Shown here in pieces: positions 23,192 through 31,054 of a DNA stretch of 34,578 nucleotides. Within the stretch, counting starts at the first letter, position 1. Each line of letters opens with the position of its first letter. Both the position numbers and the translations under genes were made by a program. Under the pieces are notes generated by a model, which had not been told where the DNA came from, ran no database searches, and worked only from the letters and a program-made list of their open reading frames with translations. The stretch is taken from NCBI GenBank assembly GCA_031261165.1, contig JAISJU010000163.1, forward strand, positions 1 through 34,578, given 5' to 3'. The stretch is from Prevotellaceae bacterium (GTDB lineage: Bacteria; Bacteroidota; Bacteroidia; Bacteroidales; Paludibacteraceae).

Positions 23192-25201
23192 GTGCAATCT
23201 CAATACATAGACATAATCCTCCCCCTGCCGTTAGCAGGCACATTTACTTATCGCATTCCCGAAGACGGCAGTATTGCTGTGGGAATGCGTGTTATTGTGC
23301 CTTTCGGACATCAAAATTACACCGGTATTGTTTATCGTTTGCATAATGACAAGCCCGATTTTGAAGTAAAGCCGGTTTTAGAAATTCTTGACGAACAGCC
23401 GATTTTATTGCCTTTGCAACTGACATTTTGGGAATGGATTGCTGCGTATTACCAATGCACTTTGGGCGAAGTGTATAATGCTGCTTTGCCCGCACGATTG
23501 AAAGAGGCGAAAAAACGGAAAACACGCACCGCTCGCGCGGATTTGCAAACCGGGCGCTTACAAAACGGCACGGATTGCAAATCCGCGCCAGCGACTTTAA
23601 ACCCCTTTCAATCCAAAGCCTACGAAGAAATCCAAAAATCATTCGAGAAAAAAAACGTAACCCTGCTGCACGGCGTAACATCAAGCGGAAAGACCGAAAT
23701 CTACATTCATTTAATACAAAAAGTCCTGCGCGAGGGCAAACAGGCATTGTACCTCGTGCCGGAAATCGCCCTGACGGCGCAACTATCCACGCGCCTCAGA
23801 AAAGTCTTCGGCGAGGACTTGGGCATTTATCATTCCAAGTTTTCGGACGGCGAGCGCGTGTCGGTTTGGAACAAACTTTTGAACAATGAATATAGGGTCA
23901 TTCTCGGCGTTCGCTCTTCTATCTTTTTGCCGTTCAGAGATTTGGGTTTGATAATCATTGATGAGGAGCACGAAAACACTTACAAGCAGTTCGACCCCGC
24001 GCCGCGCTACCACGCCCGCAACGCCGCCACCGTACTTGCCTCGCTGCACGGCGCAAAAACGCTGCTTGGCACTGCCACGCCCGCCATCGAAACCTACCAC
24101 AACGCCGTGAACGGAAAATATGCCCTCGTGGAACTGATGCAACGGCACGAGGACATCGCCCTGCCCGAAATCATCGTTGTTGATGTAAAAGAATTGCGGC
24201 ACAAAAAGATAATGAAAACGCCTTACTCGCCCGTTTTGTTGGAAAAAATAAAAACCGCGCTCGACTGTGGCGAACAGGTCATTTTGTTTCAAAACCGGCG
24301 CGGCTTTTCGCCCTTTTTGGAATGCCCCGCCTGCGCTTTTGTGCCGAAATGCAGCCGTTGCGATGTGAGCCTCACCTACCACAAATCGACCAACCGCCTC
24401 GCCTGCCACTATTGCGGCAGTGTATATAGCGTTCCCGCGCTTTGTCCGAAATGCAAAACCGCCCCGCTCACGATGAAAGGCATCGGCACGGAGCGCATTG
24501 AGATGGATATTGAACAACTTTTCCCGCAAGCCCGCATCGCGCGTATGGATTTGGACAGCACCGCGCGAAAGCACAGCCACGAACAGATTATCCGCGATTT
24601 TGAAGAAAAAAAGATTGACATTTTAATCGGCACACAGATGATTTCCAAAGGTTTGGACTTTGAAAACGTGAGCGTTGTGGGTGTGCTGAACGCCGATTTG
24701 CTGCTCAACTTCCCCGACTTCCGCGCCCACGAGCGGGCATTCCAACTGCTGACGCAAGTGAGCGGCAGGGCGGGCAGAAAAAACCGGCGCGGATTGGTCG
24801 TTATTCAAACCACCGAGCCGGAACACCCTGTGATACAACAAGTTTCCGGCAACGATTACCGCAGTTTGTTTGAAATGCAAATCAGCGAGCGGCAACTGTT
24901 CGGCTATCCGCCCTTCACGCGCCTCATCAATTTAACGGTAAAGCATCGAAACGAAGAAACGCTCGAAAAAGCCGTTGCCGCACTTTCCGCCGAACTGCAA
25001 AAAGCACTCGGCAATCGCGTACTCGGCTCGCAAACGCCCGGCATTTCAAAAATCAAACACCTGCATATCAGACAGTTTCTCATTAAATTGGAAACCGCCA
25101 TTTCCGCAGAAAAAGCAAAAAATATCATTCGGCAGATAATAAATAATGTACAATTAGAATATCGTTCATTGATTACGGCATTTGATATTGACCCAATGTA
25201 A
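23192..25201 (+). CDS. priA: Primosomal protein N' (PriA helicase)
   Basis: A 669-residue 3'-5' helicase that restarts stalled replication forks. It has the Walker A motif GVTSSGKTE, the DEEH box IIDEEHENTY and the zinc-binding insert CPACAFVPKCSRCD..CHYCGSVY..CPKC. Helicase motifs such as IGTQMISKGLDFENV and QVSGRAGR follow. GTG at 23192 is the probable start, directly after the GH57 stop. Between the N-terminal domain and the helicase core (about residues 114-134) lies the segment ARADLQTGRLQNGTDCKSAP, encoded by an inserted palindromic repeat. The insertion is in frame and in a linker, so function is probably kept. Confidence 0.96.
   Translation: MQSQYIDIILPLPLAGTFTYRIPEDGSIAVGMRVIVPFGHQNYTGIVYRLHNDKPDFEVKPVLEILDEQPILLPLQLTFWEWIAAYYQCTLGEVYNAALPARLKEAKKRKTRTARADLQTGRLQNGTDCKSAPATLNPFQSKAYEEIQKSFEKKNVTLLHGVTSSGKTEIYIHLIQKVLREGKQALYLVPEIALTAQLSTRLRKVFGEDLGIYHSKFSDGERVSVWNKLLNNEYRVILGVRSSIFLPFRDLGLIIIDEEHENTYKQFDPAPRYHARNAATVLASLHGAKTLLGTATPAIETYHNAVNGKYALVELMQRHEDIALPEIIVVDVKELRHKKIMKTPYSPVLLEKIKTALDCGEQVILFQNRRGFSPFLECPACAFVPKCSRCDVSLTYHKSTNRLACHYCGSVYSVPALCPKCKTAPLTMKGIGTERIEMDIEQLFPQARIARMDLDSTARKHSHEQIIRDFEEKKIDILIGTQMISKGLDFENVSVVGVLNADLLLNFPDFRAHERAFQLLTQVSGRAGRKNRRGLVVIQTTEPEHPVIQQVSGNDYRSLFEMQISERQLFGYPPFTRLINLTVKHRNEETLEKAVAALSAELQKALGNRVLGSQTPGISKIKHLHIRQFLIKLETAISAEKAKNIIRQIINNVQLEYRSLITAFDIDPM
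23535..23588. repeat. Palindromic repeat inserted in priA
   Basis: A perfect 14-bp inverted repeat, GCGCGGATTTGCAA (23535-23548) and TTGCAAATCCGCGC (23575-23588), spaced by 26 bases. It lies inside the priA reading frame and adds about 20 residues to a linker without breaking the frame. Confidence 0.85.
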
Positions 25202-25246
25202 AAAACTTTTCGTAATTTTGTCGTCAGAAAAATAAATTTTAAAAAT

Positions 25247-26026
25247 ATGAAAATAGCCATTATCGGCGCGGGCAATATGGGAGGCGCGATTGCCCGCGGT
25301 TTAACCCAAAGCAGCATAGTAAAAAGCATCAGCGTCAGCGACTTAAACCAAAAAGCATTGGACTCGCTAAAAGCGTTTAACGCCAATATAGCGGTCAGCA
25401 GTTCCAATGCCGAAATCGTGAAAAACGCCAACATTGTACTGCTCGCCGTCAAGCCCTGGTTGGTGGAAAGCGTGGCAATCGACATCAAAGACCATATCAA
25501 CTACGAAGAACAGTTGATTGTTTCCATTGCTGCGGGCGTGCCGATAGCCAAACTGACGGAATATTTTTCGCCCAATGCGCAACTCTTCCGCATCATTCCC
25601 AACACGGCGATTGAAGTACGGCAGAGCCTTTCCACCCTTGCCTCTTACAATAATTCGCCTGAAAACGAGCAACTTGTGTTGGATATTTTCAACGAACTCG
25701 GCAAGGCAATTCTCGTGCAGGAAAAGGATTTGAACGCTTATATGTCGCTCTCGTCTTGCGGCATTGCCTACGCTTTCCGCTACATTCGTGCGGCGATGGA
25801 GGGCGCGGTAGAACTCGGCATTTATCCGGGCGTGGCGCAAGAAGTGGTTTTGCAAACCCTGCGCGGCGCAGTCAATTTACTCGAAGCAAATGCCAGCCAC
25901 CCCGAAACGGAAATCGACAAAGTAACCACGCCCGGCGGCATCACCATCAAAGGGCTGAATGAAATGGAGGCTTGCGGGTTTAGCAATGCGGTGATAAAGG
26001 GATTGAAAGCGAGTTGGATAAAATAA
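25247..26026 (+). CDS. proC: Pyrroline-5-carboxylate reductase
   Basis: Reduces pyrroline-5-carboxylate to proline with NAD(P)H, the last step of proline synthesis. The 259-residue protein has an N-terminal Rossmann motif (IIGAGNMGGAIARGL), VLLAVKPWLVESVA (about 65-78) and the C-terminal signature VTTPGGITIKGLNEME. Length is usual. It is preceded by a 45-base gap after priA and followed by a bidirectional terminator shared with the convergent cassette D. Confidence 0.96.
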   Translation: MKIAIIGAGNMGGAIARGLTQSSIVKSISVSDLNQKALDSLKAFNANIAVSSSNAEIVKNANIVLLAVKPWLVESVAIDIKDHINYEEQLIVSIAAGVPIAKLTEYFSPNAQLFRIIPNTAIEVRQSLSTLASYNNSPENEQLVLDIFNELGKAILVQEKDLNAYMSLSSCGIAYAFRYIRAAMEGAVELGIYPGVAQEVVLQTLRGAVNLLEANASHPETEIDKVTTPGGITIKGLNEMEACGFSNAVIKGLKASWIK

Positions 26027-26033
26027 TTGACAA

Positions 26034-26063
26034 AAAGCAGGGGATTGATAAATCCCCTGCTTT
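26034..26063. terminator. Cassette D / proC bidirectional terminator
   Basis: A 13-bp stem AAAGCAGGGGATT (26034-26046) / AATCCCCTGCTTT (26051-26063) with a GATA loop and T-runs on both strands. It terminates proC and the convergent gene at 26088. It nearly equals the cassette C terminator at 16344-16369. Confidence 0.92.
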
Positions 26064-26087
26064 CTTTTTTCGTCATTATGGGTTTGC

Positions 26088-27602
26088 TTATTTCAGTTCT
26101 TTTTCCGTTTTTACCGTGCCGTCTGTATAAATTATATGTTTGATAATAATACCCTTTGTAGTGGGTTTTGCAGGTGTTCCGTTCAGCGTAAAATATTTTT
26201 CTTTTTGGATTTGTTTTTCTGCCGAAACAGCAGGTAATGCAGATAAAATTTCGGTATAGTAATAAGTTGTTACAGCAGATAATACCCAATCATCTGTATC
26301 CCAAGAATAAGTTTTTTCCAATTGAATATTACCGTTGTTGTATTCAAATTCGCTTTTAGAGCCAGACCAACGACTACCATATTTATCATCCCGCCACTGT
26401 CTCGAAGATGACGATAATAAATTTTTGTCATTATCATAAGAATATTCTCTGATGTATGTTTCTTGCCACTGTTCCAAATCAGAATTATAGATAGTATATT
26501 CAATATCGGATATTACATTATTGTTATTGTCATATTCACGGGTATATTTTGGTTCAGTGCCTCTACTAATCCATTTTTGTGTCGTATAATTCCAAGCATA
26601 AGAAGCCGATAATGTATTGTTACCTTTTGCATCATAAGCACTTTCTATTTTTATTTTTCTTGTTTCTACCCATTCTTCGACTTCATAATTAAAAGTTGTT
26701 GTCGTTTGTAACGTTATTTTGCCATTGGCATTATATTCATATTCTTGTGTGTTTTTACTTTTTGTTTCCCAAATATTTAACTCCACATTCCATTGGTAGG
26801 AAATGCTTGTTATCACATTGCCATTTGCATTGCGTTCATATTCGGTTTTAGTTTTTTCTTCTATTTCCCAATCGTTTAAACCGTTATTCCAAACATAACG
26901 AGTAAATATGTCGCCATTCTCATTATAAATAGTTTCGGTTTTAATTTTTTCTTCTATTTCCCAATCTTTTAATTCATCATTCCAAATATAACGAGTAAAT
27001 ATGTCGCCATTCTCATTATAAATAGTTTCACCTTTCGTACCTTCCCATTTTTCAGTTTCAGTATTTTTCCAACGGTCTGCACGCATTATTTGTCTGCCGG
27101 AAGCATTAAATTCATACTCGTGTATTATATAATATTGGAATTCTTCTAATTCCGAGTTCCAAGTAGCAACTGCATAATATGTCATATTATTGTTACTGTC
27201 ATACTCACGTACTGATTTAGAGCCTCTTCTCCAATCTTTTAATTCACTGTTCCAAGTATAAAAAACTTCTAATAATTTATTGCTATCATAATCCCTTTCG
27301 TATTTATAATTTCCGACCCAATCTTGCAAATTTGTGTCCCAATGATAAGAACTTTCTAACTTCATATTTCCATTCGTATCATATTCTTCATATTTTTTGG
27401 TATCTTCTATCCAAGCGGTACGCCCCCGTTTGTATGCTGTTGTTGTTTTATTTCCGTCTGTATCATAACTAAACATCGTTTTAACCGAACTTCCTGCTTC
27501 ATTTTTGGTTATAACAGAATCCAAACGCATAGTGCTTTGCGCCCACAAAGCCGTTGTGCCTAATACACAAATCATTAAAGTTGTAAAAATTTTCTTTTTC
27601 AT
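26088..27602 (-). CDS. Secreted repeat protein with YD-like and Trp-rich repeats, cassette D
   Basis: A 504-residue secreted protein. A signal peptide (MKKKIFTTLMICVLGTTALWA) is followed by about ten imperfect repeats of 31-45 residues. These alternate a YD-like part (EYDSNNNMTYY, EYEYNANGKITLQ) with a W-rich part (YTWNSELKDW, YIWNDELKDWEIEE). Two neighbouring repeats are almost identical in DNA with a 93-base period, showing recent duplication. The C-terminus (KYFTLNGTPAKPTTKGIIII and on to VKTEKEL) resembles a type IX secretion sorting domain; this is an inference. The function is unknown. It is the only gene of cassette D and follows RNA D after a 70-base leader with no second RNA domain. 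Confidence 0.85.
   Translation of the reverse strand: MKKKIFTTLMICVLGTTALWAQSTMRLDSVITKNEAGSSVKTMFSYDTDGNKTTTAYKRGRTAWIEDTKKYEEYDTNGNMKLESSYHWDTNLQDWVGNYKYERDYDSNKLLEVFYTWNSELKDWRRGSKSVREYDSNNNMTYYAVATWNSELEEFQYYIIHEYEFNASGRQIMRADRWKNTETEKWEGTKGETIYNENGDIFTRYIWNDELKDWEIEEKIKTETIYNENGDIFTRYVWNNGLNDWEIEEKTKTEYERNANGNVITSISYQWNVELNIWETKSKNTQEYEYNANGKITLQTTTTFNYEVEEWVETRKIKIESAYDAKGNNTLSASYAWNYTTQKWISRGTEPKYTREYDNNNNVISDIEYTIYNSDLEQWQETYIREYSYDNDKNLLSSSSRQWRDDKYGSRWSGSKSEFEYNNGNIQLEKTYSWDTDDWVLSAVTTYYYTEILSALPAVSAEKQIQKEKYFTLNGTPAKPTTKGIIIKHIIYTDGTVKTEKELK
26852..27032. repeat. 93-bp tandem repeat in the cassette D gene
   Basis: Two neighbouring units, starting near 26852 and 26945, share long identical blocks such as TTTTTTCTTCTATTTCCCAA and ACGAGTAAATATGTCGCCAT. 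They encode adjacent 31-residue protein repeats. The DNA identity suggests recent duplication by slippage or unequal recombination. Confidence 0.8.
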
Positions 27603-27672
27603 AGTATTAAAGTTTTTAGTTTTTTGCCTTCTGTCCCAAAGTTGGCAGTTATGTTTTGTTTTTTTTGAAAAT

Positions 27673-27890
27673 AAAAAAACGTGGGACTAACCTTTTTCGT
27701 TCTCTTGGTCTTCCACAACCATAACAGCATTAAGTTAAACTCACGCAACGACGTGCGTATTGACTAACTTATCCCTGCTGTTTTCAATAAGTGGAAGTTT
27801 GAGAACAAGAATAAAGCAACGCTTTTTAAAATAATAAGATTTTTGCGTAAATTTACTGTTACGCGGTCAGTTTGTTTTGTTTCATAGGCA
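27673..27890 (-). ncRNA. Structured RNA element, copy D
   Basis: On the minus strand: TGCCTATGAAA (27880-27890), the hairpin GCGTAA..TTACGC (27845-27864), then the long hairpin 27699-27806. That has GTTCTC/GAGAAC, CTTCCAC/GTGGAAG, AACAGCA/TGCTGTT, AAGTT/AACTT and an apical ACGCA..TGCGT. The 3' end AAAAAGGTTAGTCCCACG and seven T resembles copy B. GAACG of the basal stem can also pair with CGTT before the U-run, giving a weak attenuator arrangement. It precedes the repeat-rich secreted protein and follows the MNT gene at 27958. Confidence 0.72.
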
Positions 27891-27900
27891 TTATGTATTA

Positions 27901-27968
27901 TCAATTTTCAATCAGTTTAATAATTTCTGTTTTTAATACAGGCAAATGTTTTTTATTCTATCTTCCAT
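27901..27968 (-). pseudogene. HEPN partner remnant behind MNT gene
   Basis: From ATG 27968, which overlaps the MNT gene end, a few codons are open. In a shifted frame the sequence then encodes KHLPVLKTEIIKLIEN and a stop at 27901-27903. This resembles the last residues of DUF86/HepT proteins (compare LPELEKQLKKMVE in the gene at 5734). About 100 codons of the partner gene are missing. It looks like an internal deletion joining its first and last codons. Confidence 0.65.
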
Positions 27969-28260
27969 AAATCATAATTTTTGAATTTTCAATGCTTTTT
28001 CGTAAGTATGAATTTCTAATTGGTTGTTCCACAAGCAAATCCACAGGTCTGCCAAATACACTTTCGAGTGAATACTTGAAATCAAAATAATTGAGAAAAT
28101 GGTCTTTTACAGCCGCTTTATCAAAATCCACTATCAAATCCACATCGCTTTTATCATTGAATCTATCGGTCAGCACAGAGCCGAATGCAAACAATTTTGT
28201 TACATTATATTGTTTGCATAATCCCGAAATTTTAGATATGTATTTATCAAGAAAATTCAT
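27958..28260 (-). CDS. MNT-type nucleotidyltransferase, cassette D
   Basis: A 100-residue MNT protein with the motif FAFGSVLTDRFNDKSDVDLI (about residues 24-43) holding the DxD pair. The C-terminal LESVFGRPVDLLVEQPIRNS is typical of the MntA group. The partner HEPN gene survives only as a fragment at 27901-27968. A -7 box TATCTTTG lies on the minus strand at 28265-28272, only 4 bases before the start codon, so the transcript may be leaderless. It precedes RNA D on the same strand. An antitoxin without a toxin has no obvious selected role, yet the frame is intact. Confidence 0.88.
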   Translation of the reverse strand: MNFLDKYISKISGLCKQYNVTKLFAFGSVLTDRFNDKSDVDLIVDFDKAAVKDHFLNYFDFKYSLESVFGRPVDLLVEQPIRNSYLRKSIENSKIMIYGR

Positions 28261-28264
28261 TTTG

Positions 28265-28296
28265 CAAAGATAAGCAATGTATTTTTAATAATACAA
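28265..28296 (-). promoter_or_regulatory. Promoter of cassette D MNT gene
   Basis: TTG (28294-28296) and TATCTTTG (28265-28272) on the minus strand, 21 bases apart. The predicted start falls at or within a few bases of the ATG at 28260. Confidence 0.6.
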
Positions 28297-28372
28297 GAAT
28301 TTTGCCGATTTTTTTCTACCTTTGCATTCACAAAAAACGCCAAAAGTTTTATCAACTCTCAGCGTTTCTCTG

Positions 28373-28454
28373 TGCCCAAAACAGGACTCGAACCTGCACG
28401 TCTTTCGACACACGCACCTGAAACGTGCGCGTCTACCAATTCCGCCATTTGGGC
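28373..28454 (-). tRNA. tRNA-Leu (CAG)
   Basis: An 82-base cloverleaf on the minus strand with acceptor stem GCCCAAA/TTTGGGC and discriminator A. It has the D-loop GGCGGAATTGGTAGACGC, the anticodon stem-loop CACGT-TTCAGGT-GCGTG (anticodon CAG), a class II variable arm (TGTCGAAAGACG) and the T-arm GGTTCGAGTCC. CCA is not encoded. It recognises CUG codons. It stands between an MNT gene and uvrB, in antisense to the uvrB leader. Confidence 0.96.
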
Positions 28455-28465
28455 ATTTGCGGGTG

Positions 28466-28495
28466 CAAAGGTAGGTGTTTTTTTTGAATAAACAA
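28466..28495 (-). promoter_or_regulatory. Promoter of tRNA-Leu
   Basis: TTG (28493-28495), 19 bases, then TACCTTTG (28466-28473) on the minus strand, 12 bases before the tRNA 5' end. It overlaps the uvrB leader region. Confidence 0.75.
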
Positions 28496-28510
28496 TATGG
28501 GAAAGAAAAA

Positions 28511-30511
28511 ATGTTTCAATTAATTTCAAAATATCAACCCACAGGCGACCAACCGGAGGCAATACGACAATTGACGGAGGGTGTGGCTAACGGCGTGCAG
28601 TATCAAACGCTGCTCGGCGTAACCGGCTCGGGCAAAACGTTTTCCATTGCCAATGTGGTGGAAAAAATACAGAAACCGACACTTGTGTTGAGCCACAACA
28701 AAACCCTCGCCGCACAACTTTACAGCGAGTTTAAGGGATTTTTCCCAAACAACGCCGTTGAATATTTTGTGTCGTACTACGACTATTTTCAGCCCGAAGC
28801 CTACCTGCCGAACTCAGACACTTATATCGAAAAAGACCTCGCCATCAATAAAGAACTGGACAGAATGCGGCTGGCGGCATCTACCACCCTGATGTCGGGA
28901 CGGAAAGACGTGCTGATTGTGTCCTCTGTTTCGTGCATTTACGGTTTCGGTAATCCGGACGATTATCGCGGGAATATGATTGAAGTAAGGCGTGGAATGA
29001 GTATTACAAGAAATAACTTTCTCCGAAAACTTGTCGATAGCCTCTACACGCGCAACGAAATAGAACTCAATCGCGGCAATTTCCGCGTAAAGGGCGACAC
29101 GATAGATATTTTTCTGGCATACACGGATTACGTTGTGCGCGTCGTGTTTTGGGGCGATGAAATAGAAGAAATTGAAACGATTGACCCCATAAATAACATT
29201 GTGCTGGAGAGTTTTGAAGATTTCTCGATTTATCCCGCCAATATTTTTGTTACGAGTAAAGAGCGTGTGCAGCAGGCAATTATCGAAATACAAGACGACC
29301 TGATGAAACAGGTGGCGCTTTTCAAAAGCGTAGGAAAAGAATTAGAGGCAAAACGGCTGTATGAGCGCGTGAATTACGACCTCGAAATGATACGCGAAAT
29401 AGGCTACTGTTCGGGCATTGAGAATTATTCGCGCTATTTTGACGCCCGTGAGGCAGGCACACGACCGTTTTGTTTGCTGGATTATTTCCCGAAGGATTTT
29501 CTGATGGTGATAGACGAGAGCCACGTTACTATTCCGCAACTCCGCGCAATGTACGGCGGCGACCGCGCCCGCAAAACAAACCTCGTGGATTACGGTTTCC
29601 GTCTGCCTTCGGCTATGGACAACCGCCCGCTTACTTTCGAGGAGTTTGAAACGATTACACCGAAAACGATTTATGTGAGTGCCACGCCTTCCGATTATGA
29701 GTTGGCAAAATCGGAAGGCATTGTCGTGGAACAGGTTATCCGCCCCACCGGACTGCTTGACCCCATCATTGACGTGCGCCCAAGCCTCAACCAAATAGAC
29801 GATTTGCTCGAAGAAATCACTCTGCGCACCGAGCGCGGCGAACGCACGCTTGTTACCACGCTCACCAAACGTATGGCGGAAGAACTGACACTTTACCTCT
29901 CGCGGGCGGCTGTGAAGTGCAATTATATCCACTCCGATGTGGAAACGCTGGAACGTGTAAAAATAATGGAAGACCTCAGGGCAGGCGTGTATGACGTGCT
30001 GATAGGCGTAAATCTCTTGCGCGAAGGGCTGGACTTGCCCGAAGTGTCGCTCGTTGCCATACTCGATGCGGACAAAGAGGGCTTTCTGCGCTCGCACCGT
30101 TCCCTGACGCAAACGGCAGGTCGCGCCGCCCGCAATCTCAACGGAATGGTGATAATGTACGCCGACAAAATAACGGAAAGTATGCAGAAAACCATTGACG
30201 AAACAGCCCGCCGCCGCGAAAAACAGTTGAAATACAACATCGACAACAACATTACTCCGCAGGCAATCATCAAAGATGTGAAATCCGCCCTCGTAAAAGA
30301 CTACGGCAATGCCTATATCGAGCCGGAAACGCTGGACATTGCCGCCGACCCGCTTGTGCCGTATATGACACAAAAACAAATCCGCGAGGCTGCCGACCGT
30401 GCCAAAAAGGCAATGCAAAAGGCTGCCAAAGAAATGGATTTTCTTGAAGCGGCACGCTTGCGCGATGAAATGATAAAATGGGAAGATATGATTAAAAAAC
30501 AATCGAAATAA
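28511..30511 (+). CDS. uvrB: Excinuclease ABC subunit B
   Basis: The damage-verifying subunit of nucleotide excision repair, working with UvrA and UvrC. The ATG at 28511 (MFQLISKYQPTGDQPEAIRQ) is chosen over one at 28475, which would add 12 residues without homology and reach into the tRNA promoter. The 666-residue protein has the Walker A motif GVTGSGKTF and the beta-hairpin region YYDYFQPEAYLPNSDTYIEK. The DESH box is in MVIDESHVT. The helicase motifs TLTKRMAEELT, GVNLLREGLDLPEVS and QTAGRAARN follow, and the UVR domain (AKEMDFLEAARLRDEM) is at the C-terminus. Length is normal. Confidence 0.97.
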   Translation: MFQLISKYQPTGDQPEAIRQLTEGVANGVQYQTLLGVTGSGKTFSIANVVEKIQKPTLVLSHNKTLAAQLYSEFKGFFPNNAVEYFVSYYDYFQPEAYLPNSDTYIEKDLAINKELDRMRLAASTTLMSGRKDVLIVSSVSCIYGFGNPDDYRGNMIEVRRGMSITRNNFLRKLVDSLYTRNEIELNRGNFRVKGDTIDIFLAYTDYVVRVVFWGDEIEEIETIDPINNIVLESFEDFSIYPANIFVTSKERVQQAIIEIQDDLMKQVALFKSVGKELEAKRLYERVNYDLEMIREIGYCSGIENYSRYFDAREAGTRPFCLLDYFPKDFLMVIDESHVTIPQLRAMYGGDRARKTNLVDYGFRLPSAMDNRPLTFEEFETITPKTIYVSATPSDYELAKSEGIVVEQVIRPTGLLDPIIDVRPSLNQIDDLLEEITLRTERGERTLVTTLTKRMAEELTLYLSRAAVKCNYIHSDVETLERVKIMEDLRAGVYDVLIGVNLLREGLDLPEVSLVAILDADKEGFLRSHRSLTQTAGRAARNLNGMVIMYADKITESMQKTIDETARRREKQLKYNIDNNITPQAIIKDVKSALVKDYGNAYIEPETLDIAADPLVPYMTQKQIREAADRAKKAMQKAAKEMDFLEAARLRDEMIKWEDMIKKQSK

Positions 30512-30675
30512 TGACAATAATATACGACACTAATAGATAAAAAAGCATATAATGACAATAAAAAACGATATTATTTTGAAAATAATTGAGAAAAAACTTG
30601 CAAGAACAAAAATAATGTCGTAAATTTGTGGCGTTAAATAGAAAAACACGCTATTATGACAACAAAAAACGACAT
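30508..30675. repeat. Three direct repeats upstream of and into hipB
   Basis: ATAATGACAATAATATACGA (30508), ATAATGACAATAAAAAACGA (30549) and ATTATGACAACAAAAAACGA (30653) are imperfect direct repeats. The third holds the hipB start codon, so the second encodes an alternative MTIKND start in a short frame. They could be HipB operators or relics of a duplicated gene start. Confidence 0.6.
30598..30628 (+). promoter_or_regulatory. Promoter of hipBA
   Basis: TTG (30598-30600), 20 bases, then TAAATTTG (30621-30628) fit the Bacteroidota consensus. Transcription would start near 30635, about 20 bases before hipB. It lies between the second and third direct repeats, a good position for repression by HipB. 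Confidence 0.7.
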
Positions 30676-31054
30676 AAAATTCACGTATTCTATGAGCAAC
30701 GAGGCAATACTCAACAACCTTGGAATGCAAATCAAGCAAATGCGGCTAAACAAAGACATAACACAAGCCCAACTTGGTAATATGTCCGGATTGTCAAGAA
30801 CTGCCATTGTAGAAATAGAAAAAACAGGTATGGGGTCAATGAATTCATTTATACAAATTTTACGCAGCCTGGAAAAACTCGAAATACTCAACCATTTCGT
30901 TACCGAAGCAGCAATAAGCCCGATACAAATTGCAAAATTGCACGGCAAAATCCGCAAACGCGCGTCCAAAGTCAAGAAAAAACCAATAAAATATTACAAA
31001 TACGAAGAGCCTGAACCTTTAATGGCTGCAGAGCCTGAACCACCGATATGGTAA
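30656..31054 (+). CDS. hipB: HipB-like XRE regulator/antitoxin
   Basis: A 132-residue protein with an XRE helix-turn-helix (ITQAQLGNMSGLSRTAIVEIEK, about 35-56) and a longer Lys-rich, Pro/Glu-rich C-terminal tail (KVKKKPIKYYKYEEPEPLMA). In HipBA systems it binds operators and HipA and so neutralises the kinase. It overlaps hipA by 7 bases (31048-31054), which couples their translation. ATG 30656 is preferred because it lies about 20 bases after the promoter. A later Met (MSNEAILNN) is another possible start nearer the domain. Confidence 0.9.
   Translation: MTTKNDIKFTYSMSNEAILNNLGMQIKQMRLNKDITQAQLGNMSGLSRTAIVEIEKTGMGSMNSFIQILRSLEKLEILNHFVTEAAISPIQIAKLHGKIRKRASKVKKKPIKYYKYEEPEPLMAAEPEPPIW

Noticed and set aside
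26852-27032. CRISPR array
   Set aside because: The 93-base repeats are coding, only two are near-identical, and there are no spacers or cas genes in the window.
28317-28324. TACCTTTG on the plus strand as the uvrB promoter
   Set aside because: No -33 box at a suitable distance and the transcript would run antisense through the tRNA; kept open but not annotated.
29342-30517. 391-codon frame antisense to uvrB
   Set aside because: Shadow of uvrB with His/Phe-rich random composition.
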